Below, one piece after another: positions 17,160 to 25,659 of a DNA stretch of 64,000 bases. The DNA is from Pirellulaceae bacterium. Its GTDB lineage: Bacteria; Planctomycetota; Planctomycetia; Pirellulales; Pirellulaceae. Position 1 is the stretch's first letter; every line of letters begins with the position of its first letter. The position numbers and the translations under genes are program-made. The stretch is from positions 289,157 to 353,156 of the forward strand of contig BPJV01000006.1 of NCBI GenBank assembly GCA_026004795.1. Direction: 5' to 3'. Below the pieces are notes generated by a model. It was not told the origin of the DNA and searched no databases. It saw only the letters and a program-made list of their open reading frames with translations.

Positions 17160-20100
17160 CTACTCCGCCGTAGCTTGCTCAGCAGCAGGCATCACGGAGG
17201 AATCGATGTCACCGGACGGAAAAACCTTCACCTGACCACTAGGCACGCGCTCCATGTGGCGCAGCCGATGACTGTACCACGGACCTGGAGGAAGACGCCC
17301 ATACCCATCCGGATTGACCGCCGGGAAGTCGGCGTTGGGGATCATTGGATACTCTTCATTGCGTAGTTCAGGCCAGTAGTTGAACTGGTCCACTTGCAGT
17401 TGCTCCAGGTCGAGGAAGAAACGAATGCGATCGAGAATGAAGCCGATATGTTGCTGTGCTACGGCGCTGAGCGACTGGGTGTAGGCCTGTTGTGCCTCCA
17501 GGAAGTCGCGAGCGGTGATGTTCCCTTGGCCCGTGGCGAGCTGTAGTCGCGTACTGGCCACCCGTTCATATGCTAACGCGGCACTGGCGATGGCGATCTC
17601 GTACTGATTGCGATCCAGCTCCAAGGACCGTATGTCGTTGCGAATATCCAGCTTGATCTGATCTTCGGCTTGCATCAAATTGCGCAGCCCAACATTGTAA
17701 TTGATCAACGCCAAACGATAGTTGTTGCGCTCAGCACGTCGATTCAAGGGAGTGTCCACCGCCAGGGACAGTTGCGTGGTGCTGTCGTCGAAGGAGAAAT
17801 CGAATGGTCGGTTGCCCAGACTGGGAGTGCGAATCGATTGCGAGGCCTCGATGTCGATGACGCTGCGCAGGGCATCGGCCGCATACTTGATTTGTCGCCA
17901 GGCGTCGGCCAGCTCCCCGCGGACGTTCATCAAATCCAGACGTTGCACCAGGGCGGTGACCATGGCCGCGTCGACATCCAGGTCAAGCTGTGGCAAGCCA
18001 ATCGGTTCGTTGAAGGGCAGTTCTTCACTGATGGCCACCAATTCTGCGGCAGCATTGAGCCACTGCGGCCCGTCGCTGGCCAATACTACCCCCGATTGCT
18101 CCAGCGCCTGCAGACACCGTCGCTCGAGCGCTTCGCATTCCGCCAGGAGCATTTCCGCTTCATCGATCAGCCCCGGCAATTCGTCCGCTTTCGTCTCGTT
18201 CGGCAGTGCTCGTTGCCGTTGCGCCAAGGCGTCTGTCTGCGCCACCAATTGTTTCCAGCGATCGAATAGGCTGGCGAAAGCGGGCACCTCAGACGTGTTG
18301 CCCACCCCGGTTCCTTCCCCCGCTTGCTGTTCCAGCATGCGTAGCAGACGCAACTCACGACTGATGGCCGCCAAATTGGCGCGGAGGATGGCTTCGTTTC
18401 TCAAGAATAACTGGGCCGGCAACACCTCCGCATCGCCGAACGCCTGCCGCAAGACCGCCGCGTTATTCCGCGCTTCAATCCGTTTGTCTTCGGCCTCAAA
18501 GCGGGCGACCGTGAGGCGGGTCTCCTCGTGCAAAGCGGGCTCTTCGATGCCCAATCGCCGTCGCACTTCGAGCAGACTGAGCATGCGGCGAGCCAGCTCG
18601 GCGGCGGCAGGTATCGCCACACTGGGATCCTCATTCTCGATCTGTTGCCGCGTGTACTCGCGCGTACGGCGGATCTGTTCGCGCACTACGGTCGCTTCAT
18701 CTCCCGTCGTCAAATCTTCCAGCTCACTGAGGTCCAGATTCAAAGGGGTCTCGGGGGGCAGCCCCAGCGTGAACTTCAACCGATCCAGATTCCGCTCCAG
18801 CGCGTTGCAGGCGTCGATCAGATTTCCACGGCTCCGCAAGGCGTTTTGCTCGAATTGATCGACCTGGAAACGCGGGATGCGGTCTGCAGCATACATCGCT
18901 TCGGCGCGCAGAAAACCGCCTAGATTGCTGAAGTAATCTTGCGTGTTGATGGCGATGCTGCGGTAGGAAAGCAACAGGTTGTAATACTGGACCGCCAGAT
19001 CTCGAAACAACGTCTTGCGATATCGGACAAAGTTCCGCGCGGCGTAGACGACATCGCGTTCGGCTTGAGTCAACGGTTCGAACTGGATGTCGCGCTGCAT
19101 CACAGGCTGACTGAGCTGCACCAGCAATTCGCTGCTGACATTCGATGAGTAGCCAGAGGTTCCGTTGAACGTCAACACGACATCGTTGGCAAAACGCCCC
19201 ACCAATTGGCCCGCCGTATACAAAGACCGCGTGATGCCCAGGTTCGTAGGAACCCCCAGCGTGTTGACCTCCGTTCCCCCGGCACGCAAATGCGTGTAGT
19301 TCGTGTCACTACCATTGCCCCGAGAGAAGAACCTCAGGTCGAAATTGAATTGCTGAAACGTCAGCCGCAGCGCTGCTCGATAAAGAGCCTCCTTTTGCAA
19401 TTGGTACTCGCGGCTGTTGATCAGCGCCAGTTCCAAGATGTTTTCCAACGTGACGCGCTGCGCGGGATCGAGCAGTTGCGGGTCGAATGGTCGATGAAAA
19501 CTTCGCTGATACTCCTCGCGGATGTGTTCGAACTCGAGCATGCGCCGCAAGCATTGTGGCGGAAGCGATTCCCATGCGTCGGCGGGGATCGGGGGAATCT
19601 GCAACACTAACTCTTGTCCATAATTGGACAGCATCTCATCGATCGGGTCGACAGGCTCCTCCTGCCCGGGAAACTGGCCCGGCGGCGCAACGTCCGGTGG
19701 CGATGGAAGCTCATCGGCAGCGGGCGGTTCGGAAAGCTTGAGCGTGGATGCCAGTCGCGCCGGCGCGTGCCGACCTCGCTGACGCTGCGTCTGGCTCTCA
19801 CGGCGCTCCCCGTGGCTATCCACCAATGGCGTACTTCCTGGCGACGCGGAAAGTTGACCAGAGGCCACTACCGGCTGCACCCCAGGACGCTTGGCACCGG
19901 CGCGCCGACTCGACAATTCATCCCCGCTATTCCCGCTTTTCGCTCCCGGGGCAAAGGAATCTCCGGGCGCTTCTCCGCTCACAACCGGTTGAGCCAACCC
20001 GCTGGCCAGCGAAACGATGTCGGCTCCCTTCACATCACGAGTAACCAACCGGCGGTCCGTGGCAGGACGGGTCACCAGCATCGGTAGGCGATATCCATAC

Positions 20101-20369
20101 AGTTCGGGAGCCGGAACCGGCAAGCAGGGATCGACCAGACAGGCGGTGTGGGCGAACCGAGAACGTGGATCTGGCTCGATGGAGAATCGATCTGGCAGGC
20201 GCCAATTGGGGCCACTGCGGTGGGCTTGGAGCGCTGCGTACGCATCACGATCCGCCGTGCGGCGATAGAACTCGCGCCGGCAGCCATTGGTGAGCAGGAC
20301 CATTGGCAAAGCGCAGGCGACGATGAGTCGGCGATGAAATCTTCGTCGATGCTCGAGATTCGAGTCCAT
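17160..20369 (-). CDS. Very large TolC-family outer-membrane lipoprotein
   Basis: Product of about 1069 residues, more than twice a normal TolC (~450-500). The start at 20369 gives a lipoprotein signal (LIVACALPMVLLTNGC); 52 further codons are open upstream. Residues ~30-290 form an Arg/Ser/Pro-rich, probably disordered N-terminal region. The outer-membrane efflux fold begins near MLEFEHIREEY with VTLENILELALINSREYQLQ, and ends in YRLALINYNVGLRNLMQAED and LATGQGNITARDFLEAQQAY. Between the two repeats sits a long helical insert (TRREYTRQQIENEDPSVAIP to LEQSGVVLASDGPQ) with much coiled-coil character. It is likely an outer-membrane channel for efflux or type I secretion; no membrane-fusion or pump gene lies next to it. 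Confidence 0.82.
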   Translation of the reverse strand: MDSNLEHRRRFHRRLIVACALPMVLLTNGCRREFYRRTADRDAYAALQAHRSGPNWRLPDRFSIEPDPRSRFAHTACLVDPCLPVPAPELYGYRLPMLVTRPATDRRLVTRDVKGADIVSLASGLAQPVVSGEAPGDSFAPGAKSGNSGDELSSRRAGAKRPGVQPVVASGQLSASPGSTPLVDSHGERRESQTQRQRGRHAPARLASTLKLSEPPAADELPSPPDVAPPGQFPGQEEPVDPIDEMLSNYGQELVLQIPPIPADAWESLPPQCLRRMLEFEHIREEYQRSFHRPFDPQLLDPAQRVTLENILELALINSREYQLQKEALYRAALRLTFQQFNFDLRFFSRGNGSDTNYTHLRAGGTEVNTLGVPTNLGITRSLYTAGQLVGRFANDVVLTFNGTSGYSSNVSSELLVQLSQPVMQRDIQFEPLTQAERDVVYAARNFVRYRKTLFRDLAVQYYNLLLSYRSIAINTQDYFSNLGGFLRAEAMYAADRIPRFQVDQFEQNALRSRGNLIDACNALERNLDRLKFTLGLPPETPLNLDLSELEDLTTGDEATVVREQIRRTREYTRQQIENEDPSVAIPAAAELARRMLSLLEVRRRLGIEEPALHEETRLTVARFEAEDKRIEARNNAAVLRQAFGDAEVLPAQLFLRNEAILRANLAAISRELRLLRMLEQQAGEGTGVGNTSEVPAFASLFDRWKQLVAQTDALAQRQRALPNETKADELPGLIDEAEMLLAECEALERRCLQALEQSGVVLASDGPQWLNAAAELVAISEELPFNEPIGLPQLDLDVDAAMVTALVQRLDLMNVRGELADAWRQIKYAADALRSVIDIEASQSIRTPSLGNRPFDFSFDDSTTQLSLAVDTPLNRRAERNNYRLALINYNVGLRNLMQAEDQIKLDIRNDIRSLELDRNQYEIAIASAALAYERVASTRLQLATGQGNITARDFLEAQQAYTQSLSAVAQQHIGFILDRIRFFLDLEQLQVDQFNYWPELRNEEYPMIPNADFPAVNPDGYGRLPPGPWYSHRLRHMERVPSGQVKVFPSGDIDSSVMPAAEQATAE

Positions 20370-20909
20370 CCTTCTTGCCTTACCCTGGTTCGAACTAGCA
20401 ATGGCAACGGCACCAAGAGAGGGGGCATCTCCTGCCTGACACGTCGGGCCACAAAAAAATCGTCTCGAATTTAGAGTTCCTACCAGCCAACAAGTCCTGC
20501 CCGTCCACCGGCAATATCGAAGCATTTATTCACACAAAAGGCGTCACGAGAGGCACTCGGCACAAACGAGGCTTTGATCCGCGGGGCTCAGCAGGGGGAG
20601 GGTACGCCGGATTTGATGGTCCTGAGGATTACATCGGTAAAATCGGCGCATAATTCCTCATTGCTTAGCGTCTTTTAACGATAGAGCGTTTTCTTGCTTG
20701 GGAAGTTGTAGGCGTCGGAGGTGCGGCATACCATTGCTCTGCTATGCAGTGCGCAGGCGTGAGCGACGAGCATGCTCGTGGCAAAGGACGCCTCGACTTC
20801 CCGGAACGCGATCACGACCTTTCAGGCTTTGGCGACCATGCTGAGCTCCATGTCAGCAGCCAGGTTGTCGGGGCTTTTCATTTCACGAGAGAAGCGAATC
20901 GAAGAAATC
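20370..20909. other. Divergent intergenic region
   Basis: Separates the TolC-like gene and the desaturase. Open frame continues through the right part (20772-20909), but it reads as poor protein. A weak promoter-like pair, TTGATG (20613-20618) and TAAAAT (20638-20643), has a 19-nt spacer. Nothing else is supported. Confidence 0.35.
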
Positions 20910-21938
20910 ATGGTAGAGAAGCGAACACGCCGGTCATCGCGGCAAAAACATTATCGGCAGGCCACACCGGCAGTCAGCGGGGTTACCCAAGCGGCTGACG
21001 AACGCGAGGTAAGGAACTTGTTGAGTGGGGGCATGGCCAAGGAGGCAGCGAGTGCTCTGAAATGGCCTAGTGGCAAGAAGCAAACAGCGCATGCCAACAA
21101 CATCAACTGGATGGCCGCTGCGTGGTTGGTGGTAATCCATTTGGGGGCGTTGGCGGCGCCCTGGACGTTCACCTGGTCGGGACTCCTGTTGGTCGTGGTG
21201 CTGCACTGGTTGTGTGGTGGCATCGGCATTTGCTTGGGGTACCACCGCATGCTCACTCACGGCAGTTTTGCGACCTTTCGCTGGATGCGGCGACTGATTG
21301 CATCGATCGGCTGCTTGGCCGGTGAAGGCCCACCGTTGATGTGGGTCGCCAATCATCGGTTGCATCATGCGCGCAGTGACCAGGAAGGCGACCCGCATTC
21401 GCCGCACGAGGGCGCATGGTGGAGCCACGCGTTTTGGCTGGCATTCAAAGTGGGTGGTAAGAACCCTCAAGAGTATTACCGACGCTGGGCTCCGGACCTT
21501 TACCAAGACCGCTTCATGCGGCACTTGGATTGGAGTTTCGTCCCCCTGAATATTGTGCTGGGGTTGGCGATTACCGGAGCCGGTTATGCCATTGGCGGGT
21601 GGCCGCTGGCCCTCTCTTGGCTGGTTTGGGGAGTCTTCGTGCGGATGGTTTTCGTGCTTCACTCCACATGGTTTGTGAATTCGGCGAGCCACATGTGGGG
21701 CTATCGCAACTATGAGACGCGTGACGATAGCCGCAACAACTGGTGGGTCGCCCTGCTGACCTATGGTGAAGGCTGGCACAACAACCACCATGCTCATCCA
21801 CGAATGGCCAAGCATGGTCACCAATGGTGGGAATTCGACATCACGTTCTGGACCATTCGGCTGATGCAGCGACTGGGGCTGGTATGGGATGTAGTCGATT
21901 ACCGCAAGCGGAGCGAGCAGGAAAGTCGCGCGGCGTAG
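20910..21938 (+). CDS. Membrane acyl-CoA/fatty-acid desaturase
   Basis: Di-iron membrane desaturase of the delta-9 (Ole1/DesC-like) family, introducing a double bond into saturated acyl chains. The three histidine boxes are present: HRMLTH (GYHRMLTHGSF), HRLHH (WVANHRLHHARSDQEGDPHS) and HNNHH (GEGWHNNHHAHPR). Membrane helices flank them (MAAAWLVVIHLGALAAPW, LLLVVVLHWLCGGIGICLGY, IVLGLAITGAGYAIGGW). The start is uncertain: 20910 gives 342 residues with a ~70-residue basic, non-conserved N-terminus, 21034 would give a tighter protein, and an upstream frame is open to 20772. Confidence 0.88.
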   Translation: MVEKRTRRSSRQKHYRQATPAVSGVTQAADEREVRNLLSGGMAKEAASALKWPSGKKQTAHANNINWMAAAWLVVIHLGALAAPWTFTWSGLLLVVVLHWLCGGIGICLGYHRMLTHGSFATFRWMRRLIASIGCLAGEGPPLMWVANHRLHHARSDQEGDPHSPHEGAWWSHAFWLAFKVGGKNPQEYYRRWAPDLYQDRFMRHLDWSFVPLNIVLGLAITGAGYAIGGWPLALSWLVWGVFVRMVFVLHSTWFVNSASHMWGYRNYETRDDSRNNWWVALLTYGEGWHNNHHAHPRMAKHGHQWWEFDITFWTIRLMQRLGLVWDVVDYRKRSEQESRAA

Positions 21939-22729
21939 TTCATGACGGCATGCAGGCGGCTCTCCGTCATCCTCACCGGGCCGCTCCGCGAAACAGTGTT
22001 CCGGAGTGGCCATCATCTTTATTTACCAGGAGCCCATGCCTCGCTACGAAAGCGTTGCGGGATGCATGGCCGTTACGTCGTATTGCCATAGCGGCGGTGA
22101 TGAAGCGGCGGTGAATTAGCCGGGAATGCAGGCTTCAGTCCACAATGCGCCGCCGATTCTCGGGAGGCACTTGACAGGTGCGGTAGAATCCTGCGTACCA
22201 ACTGTTCAGCGACGACCAGTCGACCGACGAGAACGTTCGCTGGCTTCGTGGTGCCTGGCGTTTCGTGGGCCGGCCGTACCAGCCACCTGATGCGGCGTGG
22301 TGGTAACGTTTTGCGGCTCGGCGGCGCTGTCGTGGTTTTTATTGCAGATATGCTAGCAAGCTTAATGCGCACTTTTGCCCCCTTGCGTCGCCCGTAGGGA
22401 CACCACGATACCGCTGCCGCAGAACCCCAGAAGAAAGCTCGATGGTGACGTCACAGGGACTACCAACGGTCTAGCTTTCCTAGGCATTCGCACTGTTTTT
22501 TCGATTGTTCGGTGGCGCGCTCAATCCTCGAAAAATTCCAGCTTTTTTCTTGACTTGGGGGCTTGACCATGAATAATCGTGGCGTGGATTCGTTCCCATA
22601 ATCTCGCATCGATCATGCGAACAGATTTATCACATTTGTTGTCTTAGTGAATAAGAACTTATAGATCGGTAGGGTACACGGCCCGATTGGCGGCCGAGAT
22701 CAGGTCATCTCAGAAGTGAGGGCACATTC
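21939..22729. other. Long intergenic region before a small gene
   Basis: About 790 bases with no ORF that reads as a protein and no recognised RNA (RNase P, tmRNA, 6S and SRP signature sequences were looked for by eye and not found). The right end holds the promoter of the next gene. The rest is unexplained and could host a small RNA. Confidence 0.4.
22636..22665 (+). promoter_or_regulatory. Candidate promoter of the small 75-residue gene
   Basis: TTGTTG (22636-22641), 18-nt spacer, TATAGA (22660-22665), in a locally AT-rich stretch 65 nt upstream of the start codon. TTGTCT at 22639 with a 15-nt spacer is an alternative -35. Confidence 0.45.
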
Positions 22730-22957
22730 ATGAGTGATGTATGTAAGAATGTTTTTGAAGCCATCCTCAAGTACGGTCACGACGAGGACTTTGATCCTCA
22801 AGTGACCGAGGACTTTCTGCCGACCGACGCGCCGGCCGGTTCTCCAGAGAAAATCGAAATTCTCCGTCAGCGTGTCGAGCGCGGGCAACCTCTGTGGCAC
22901 CGCGACGACCGCGTCGATTACGCAGGCTTGACCGGTGCCATTCGTCCGCGGGAGTAG
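22730..22957 (+). CDS. Small conserved-looking protein of unknown function
   Basis: A 75-residue acidic protein, no signal peptide or membrane segment. GTGAGGG (22716-22722) lies 7 nt before the ATG. It reads as a compact cytoplasmic protein: VCKNVFEAILKYGHDEDFDP, then EKIEILRQRVERGQPLWHRD and a C-terminal DYAGLTGAIRPRE. I do not recognise a named family. Its own promoter and a strong terminator make it a monocistronic gene, which argues against a chance ORF. Confidence 0.75.
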   Translation: MSDVCKNVFEAILKYGHDEDFDPQVTEDFLPTDAPAGSPEKIEILRQRVERGQPLWHRDDRVDYAGLTGAIRPRE

Positions 22958-23024
22958 TCCACGCATTACCGGCGGATTGGGTGAGAACGAATCGAGTTGC
23001 ATGGCTTGACGTTCCTCGCACACG

Positions 23025-23059
23025 AACCTCTGTTGCGCAAACCGCAGCAGAGGTTTTTT
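23025..23059 (+). terminator. Factor-independent terminator of the 75-residue gene
   Basis: AACCTCTG (23025-23032) pairs with CAGAGGTT (23048-23055), with an inner TGCG/CGCA stem, followed by a run of six T (23054-23059). Confidence 0.88.
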
Positions 23060-23196
23060 CATGCGCCACCCCCACGCCATGATCTGCTAAACTGAACGTG
23101 GCGTGGTACTCTGACCTCCCCCAGCCTTCCTGCGTTCCGGTACCGCCAGCTCGCCGTCGGTTGCCGGCCCACCATCCGGATGTTGAGGTGTTTTCG

Positions 23197-25620
23197 ATGC
23201 TCAACCTGTCGACGCCCCACCGTTTGTGCTGGACGGTGTTCATGCTCGGTTACTTCTGCCAATCCGCGCCAGTCATGGGCGGCGAGGAAGGTCGTTCGGA
23301 GATTGGCAGCGCCGTGGTGGCTTTGTCGCGCGAGGTTTGTTTGGATTGCCACAGTGGTGGAGCAGGAGCAACCGCGGGATTCGACATGGAACTGCTGCTC
23401 GAACGACCGCTGGCGGAACGTCGAGAGGCATGGGAGCGCGTGGTCAAGAAACTTGTTACCGGGCAAATGCCTCCCGCTGATTCCACGGCTGTCGATCGCC
23501 AAACGGTTCTCCTGGTGGCACGAGAGCTAGCCGATCAACTCGACGCCCTCTATCGGCTTGCCCCGCAGGTGGGACGAACACCAACCTTTCGACGGCTCAC
23601 CCGTTACGAGTACCGGGCCGCGATTCGAGATCTGCTGGCCCTCGAGGTAGACGTGGATTCCTTGCTTCCGCGCGATGAATCGAGTCATGGGTTTGACAAC
23701 ATTACCGTCAGTGATCTGTCTCCCACATTGGTCGGCCGATACATCACCGCCGCGGAAAAGATTGCCCGTTGGGCTGTGGGCACCAACGCGACGACGGTTG
23801 AAGGACGGACTGTGCGCATTCGCCCAGACGTGACTCAGGAGGAACACGTGGAGGGGCTGCCGCTGGGAACCCGTGGCGGCACGCTCATCCAGCACCTCTT
23901 CCCGCAAAGTGGGTATTACGATTTTGAGATGCGGTTGGCGCGAGACCGCAATGAGCACGTGGAGGGATTGCACGAGCCGCATGAACTGGAATTGGCCATT
24001 GATCTACAGCGTATCGAATTGTTTACCGTGCGACCGCCACGAGGCTCACGTTCAGGTGATCCCTACGATCAGGTAACTCACGAAAACGTGGATCGGCATT
24101 TGCGGGCGCGTGTTTTCGTCGAAGCGGGACCGCATGAGGTGGCCGTCGCCTTTTTGAAAAAACCATCGAGCTTATTGGAAACCGCCCGCCAGCCTCTTAA
24201 CGTGCATTTCAACATGTACCGCCACCCGCGGCTCAATCCGGCGTTGTTCGAGGTTTCCATCACGGGGCCATTCGCGGCCGCTGGTCCGGGCCAGACGCCC
24301 AGTCGTCAACGAATCTTCTCCTGCCGGCCCAGTGGAGAGGAGGAGGAGGAGGTCGACTGTGCCCGTAGGATCTTGGGAGACTTGATGCGCCGCGCCTATC
24401 GTCGGCCTGTCACCGCAGAGGACTTTGTAACGCCCATGGCGTTATTCCAGCAGGCGCGGGAATCGGGGAACTTCGACGATGGGATTGAATTGGCCCTCAG
24501 CTCGATCCTCGTCAGCCCTCACTTTTTGTTTCGGATCGAGCGCGACCCACCGCACGTCCCTGCAGGCCAGGTTTATCCGATCAGCCCCCTCGAATTGGCT
24601 TCCCGATTGTCGTTTTTCCTATGGAGCAGCTTGCCCGACGAACGCTTGCTTGGCTTGGCTGAATCGGGACGCCTGACGCAGCCCCAGGTGTTGGAGGCGG
24701 AGGTTCGTCGCATGCTCGTCGACCCCCGCAGCGAGGCGCTGGTCGAGAACTTTGCGGGGCAGTGGCTCTATTTGCGCAACCTCGAATCGATGACGCCCGA
24801 TGCCCGTCTATACCCCGACTTCGACGACAACCTACGTCAGGCGATGCGGCGGGAGACCGAACTCTGCTTCGCCGACATCTTGCGCAACGATTTGAGCGTC
24901 GTGCGTCTCTTGCAGTCGGATTACACCTTTTTGAATGAGCGGTTAGCACGCCACTATGGCATCCCAGGCGTTCTGGGCAGTCGCTTTCGTAAAGTGCGTC
25001 TGCCGTCGGGTAGCCATCGTGGTGGACTGCTGCGTCATGCCAGTATCTTGACGGTCACCTCCTACGCCGATCGTACGTCTCCGGTAATCCGTGGAAAATG
25101 GGTGCTGGAGAATATCCTCGGGTCGCCCCCACCCCCACCGCCGCCGAACATCCCGGCGCTGGAGGATACGGTAATCTCTGCGTCCCTACCCATCCGTCAA
25201 CGGTTGGAGGCGCATCGTGCCGATCCATCCTGCGCGGCGTGCCATGATATGATCGACCCGGTCGGCTTCGCCTTGGAGAATTTCGATGCGGTCGGGCGGT
25301 GGCGCGAATTCGAGGGGGATCAACCAGTCGATGCGAGCGGTGGGTTACCCGACGGCAGTCGCTTTGTCGGCGTGGAGGCTCTCGAACAAGGCTTGCTGCG
25401 TTACCCGGAGATTTTCGTTACCACTGTGGCGGAAAAGCTATTCACCTACGGCTTGGGACGCGGTTGCGCACCGGCGGACGCGCCCGCCATTCGTCAAGCA
25501 GTGCGTCGGGCGGCCGCACACGATTATCGGCTTTCGGAACTGATCGTCGGTCTCGTTCAGAGCCCACCGTTCCACATGCGTACGGCTGCCGGAGCTTCCG
25601 GTGCGGAGGACTACGATTAG
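23197..25620 (+). CDS. DUF1592-type planctomycete cytochrome-like protein
   Basis: Exported protein of 807 residues, a family greatly expanded in planctomycetes. A hydrophobic N-terminal segment (CWTVFMLGYFCQSAPVMG) precedes a c-type haem motif, EVCLDCHSGG (Cys at ~48 and 51). In order follow DUF1587 (FRRLTRYEYRAAIRDLLALE), a beta-sandwich part, DUF1595/DUF1592 (LMRRAYRRPVTAEDF, ISPLELASRLSFFLWSSLPD, FAGQWLYLRNLESM), DUF1588 (RGGLLRHASILTVTSYADRT, VLENILGSPPPPPPPN) and DUF1585 near the end. The last part contains a second CAACHDMIDPVGFALENFD motif. Function is unproven; an electron-transfer or polymer-degradation role is usually inferred. Here the next gene is an ankyrin protein, not the common DUF1552 partner. 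Confidence 0.9.
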   Translation: MLNLSTPHRLCWTVFMLGYFCQSAPVMGGEEGRSEIGSAVVALSREVCLDCHSGGAGATAGFDMELLLERPLAERREAWERVVKKLVTGQMPPADSTAVDRQTVLLVARELADQLDALYRLAPQVGRTPTFRRLTRYEYRAAIRDLLALEVDVDSLLPRDESSHGFDNITVSDLSPTLVGRYITAAEKIARWAVGTNATTVEGRTVRIRPDVTQEEHVEGLPLGTRGGTLIQHLFPQSGYYDFEMRLARDRNEHVEGLHEPHELELAIDLQRIELFTVRPPRGSRSGDPYDQVTHENVDRHLRARVFVEAGPHEVAVAFLKKPSSLLETARQPLNVHFNMYRHPRLNPALFEVSITGPFAAAGPGQTPSRQRIFSCRPSGEEEEEVDCARRILGDLMRRAYRRPVTAEDFVTPMALFQQARESGNFDDGIELALSSILVSPHFLFRIERDPPHVPAGQVYPISPLELASRLSFFLWSSLPDERLLGLAESGRLTQPQVLEAEVRRMLVDPRSEALVENFAGQWLYLRNLESMTPDARLYPDFDDNLRQAMRRETELCFADILRNDLSVVRLLQSDYTFLNERLARHYGIPGVLGSRFRKVRLPSGSHRGGLLRHASILTVTSYADRTSPVIRGKWVLENILGSPPPPPPPNIPALEDTVISASLPIRQRLEAHRADPSCAACHDMIDPVGFALENFDAVGRWREFEGDQPVDASGGLPDGSRFVGVEALEQGLLRYPEIFVTTVAEKLFTYGLGRGCAPADAPAIRQAVRRAAAHDYRLSELIVGLVQSPPFHMRTAAGASGAEDYD

Positions 25621-25659
25621 GCTGTTCGGCGCAGCCATTCTCTTGATGGTGATCACGTG

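Noticed and set aside
17722..18858. A 378-codon plus-strand open frame antisense to the TolC-like gene
   Set aside because: It is Ser/Arg/Ala-rich with no domain character; the minus strand carries a clear TolC protein through the same stretch.
20934..22016. A 360-codon minus-strand open frame over the desaturase
   Set aside because: The plus strand encodes all three histidine boxes and membrane helices; the antisense frame has no protein family features.
22171..22189. TTGACA followed by TAGAAT
   Set aside because: The spacer is only 7 nt, too short for a sigma70-type promoter.
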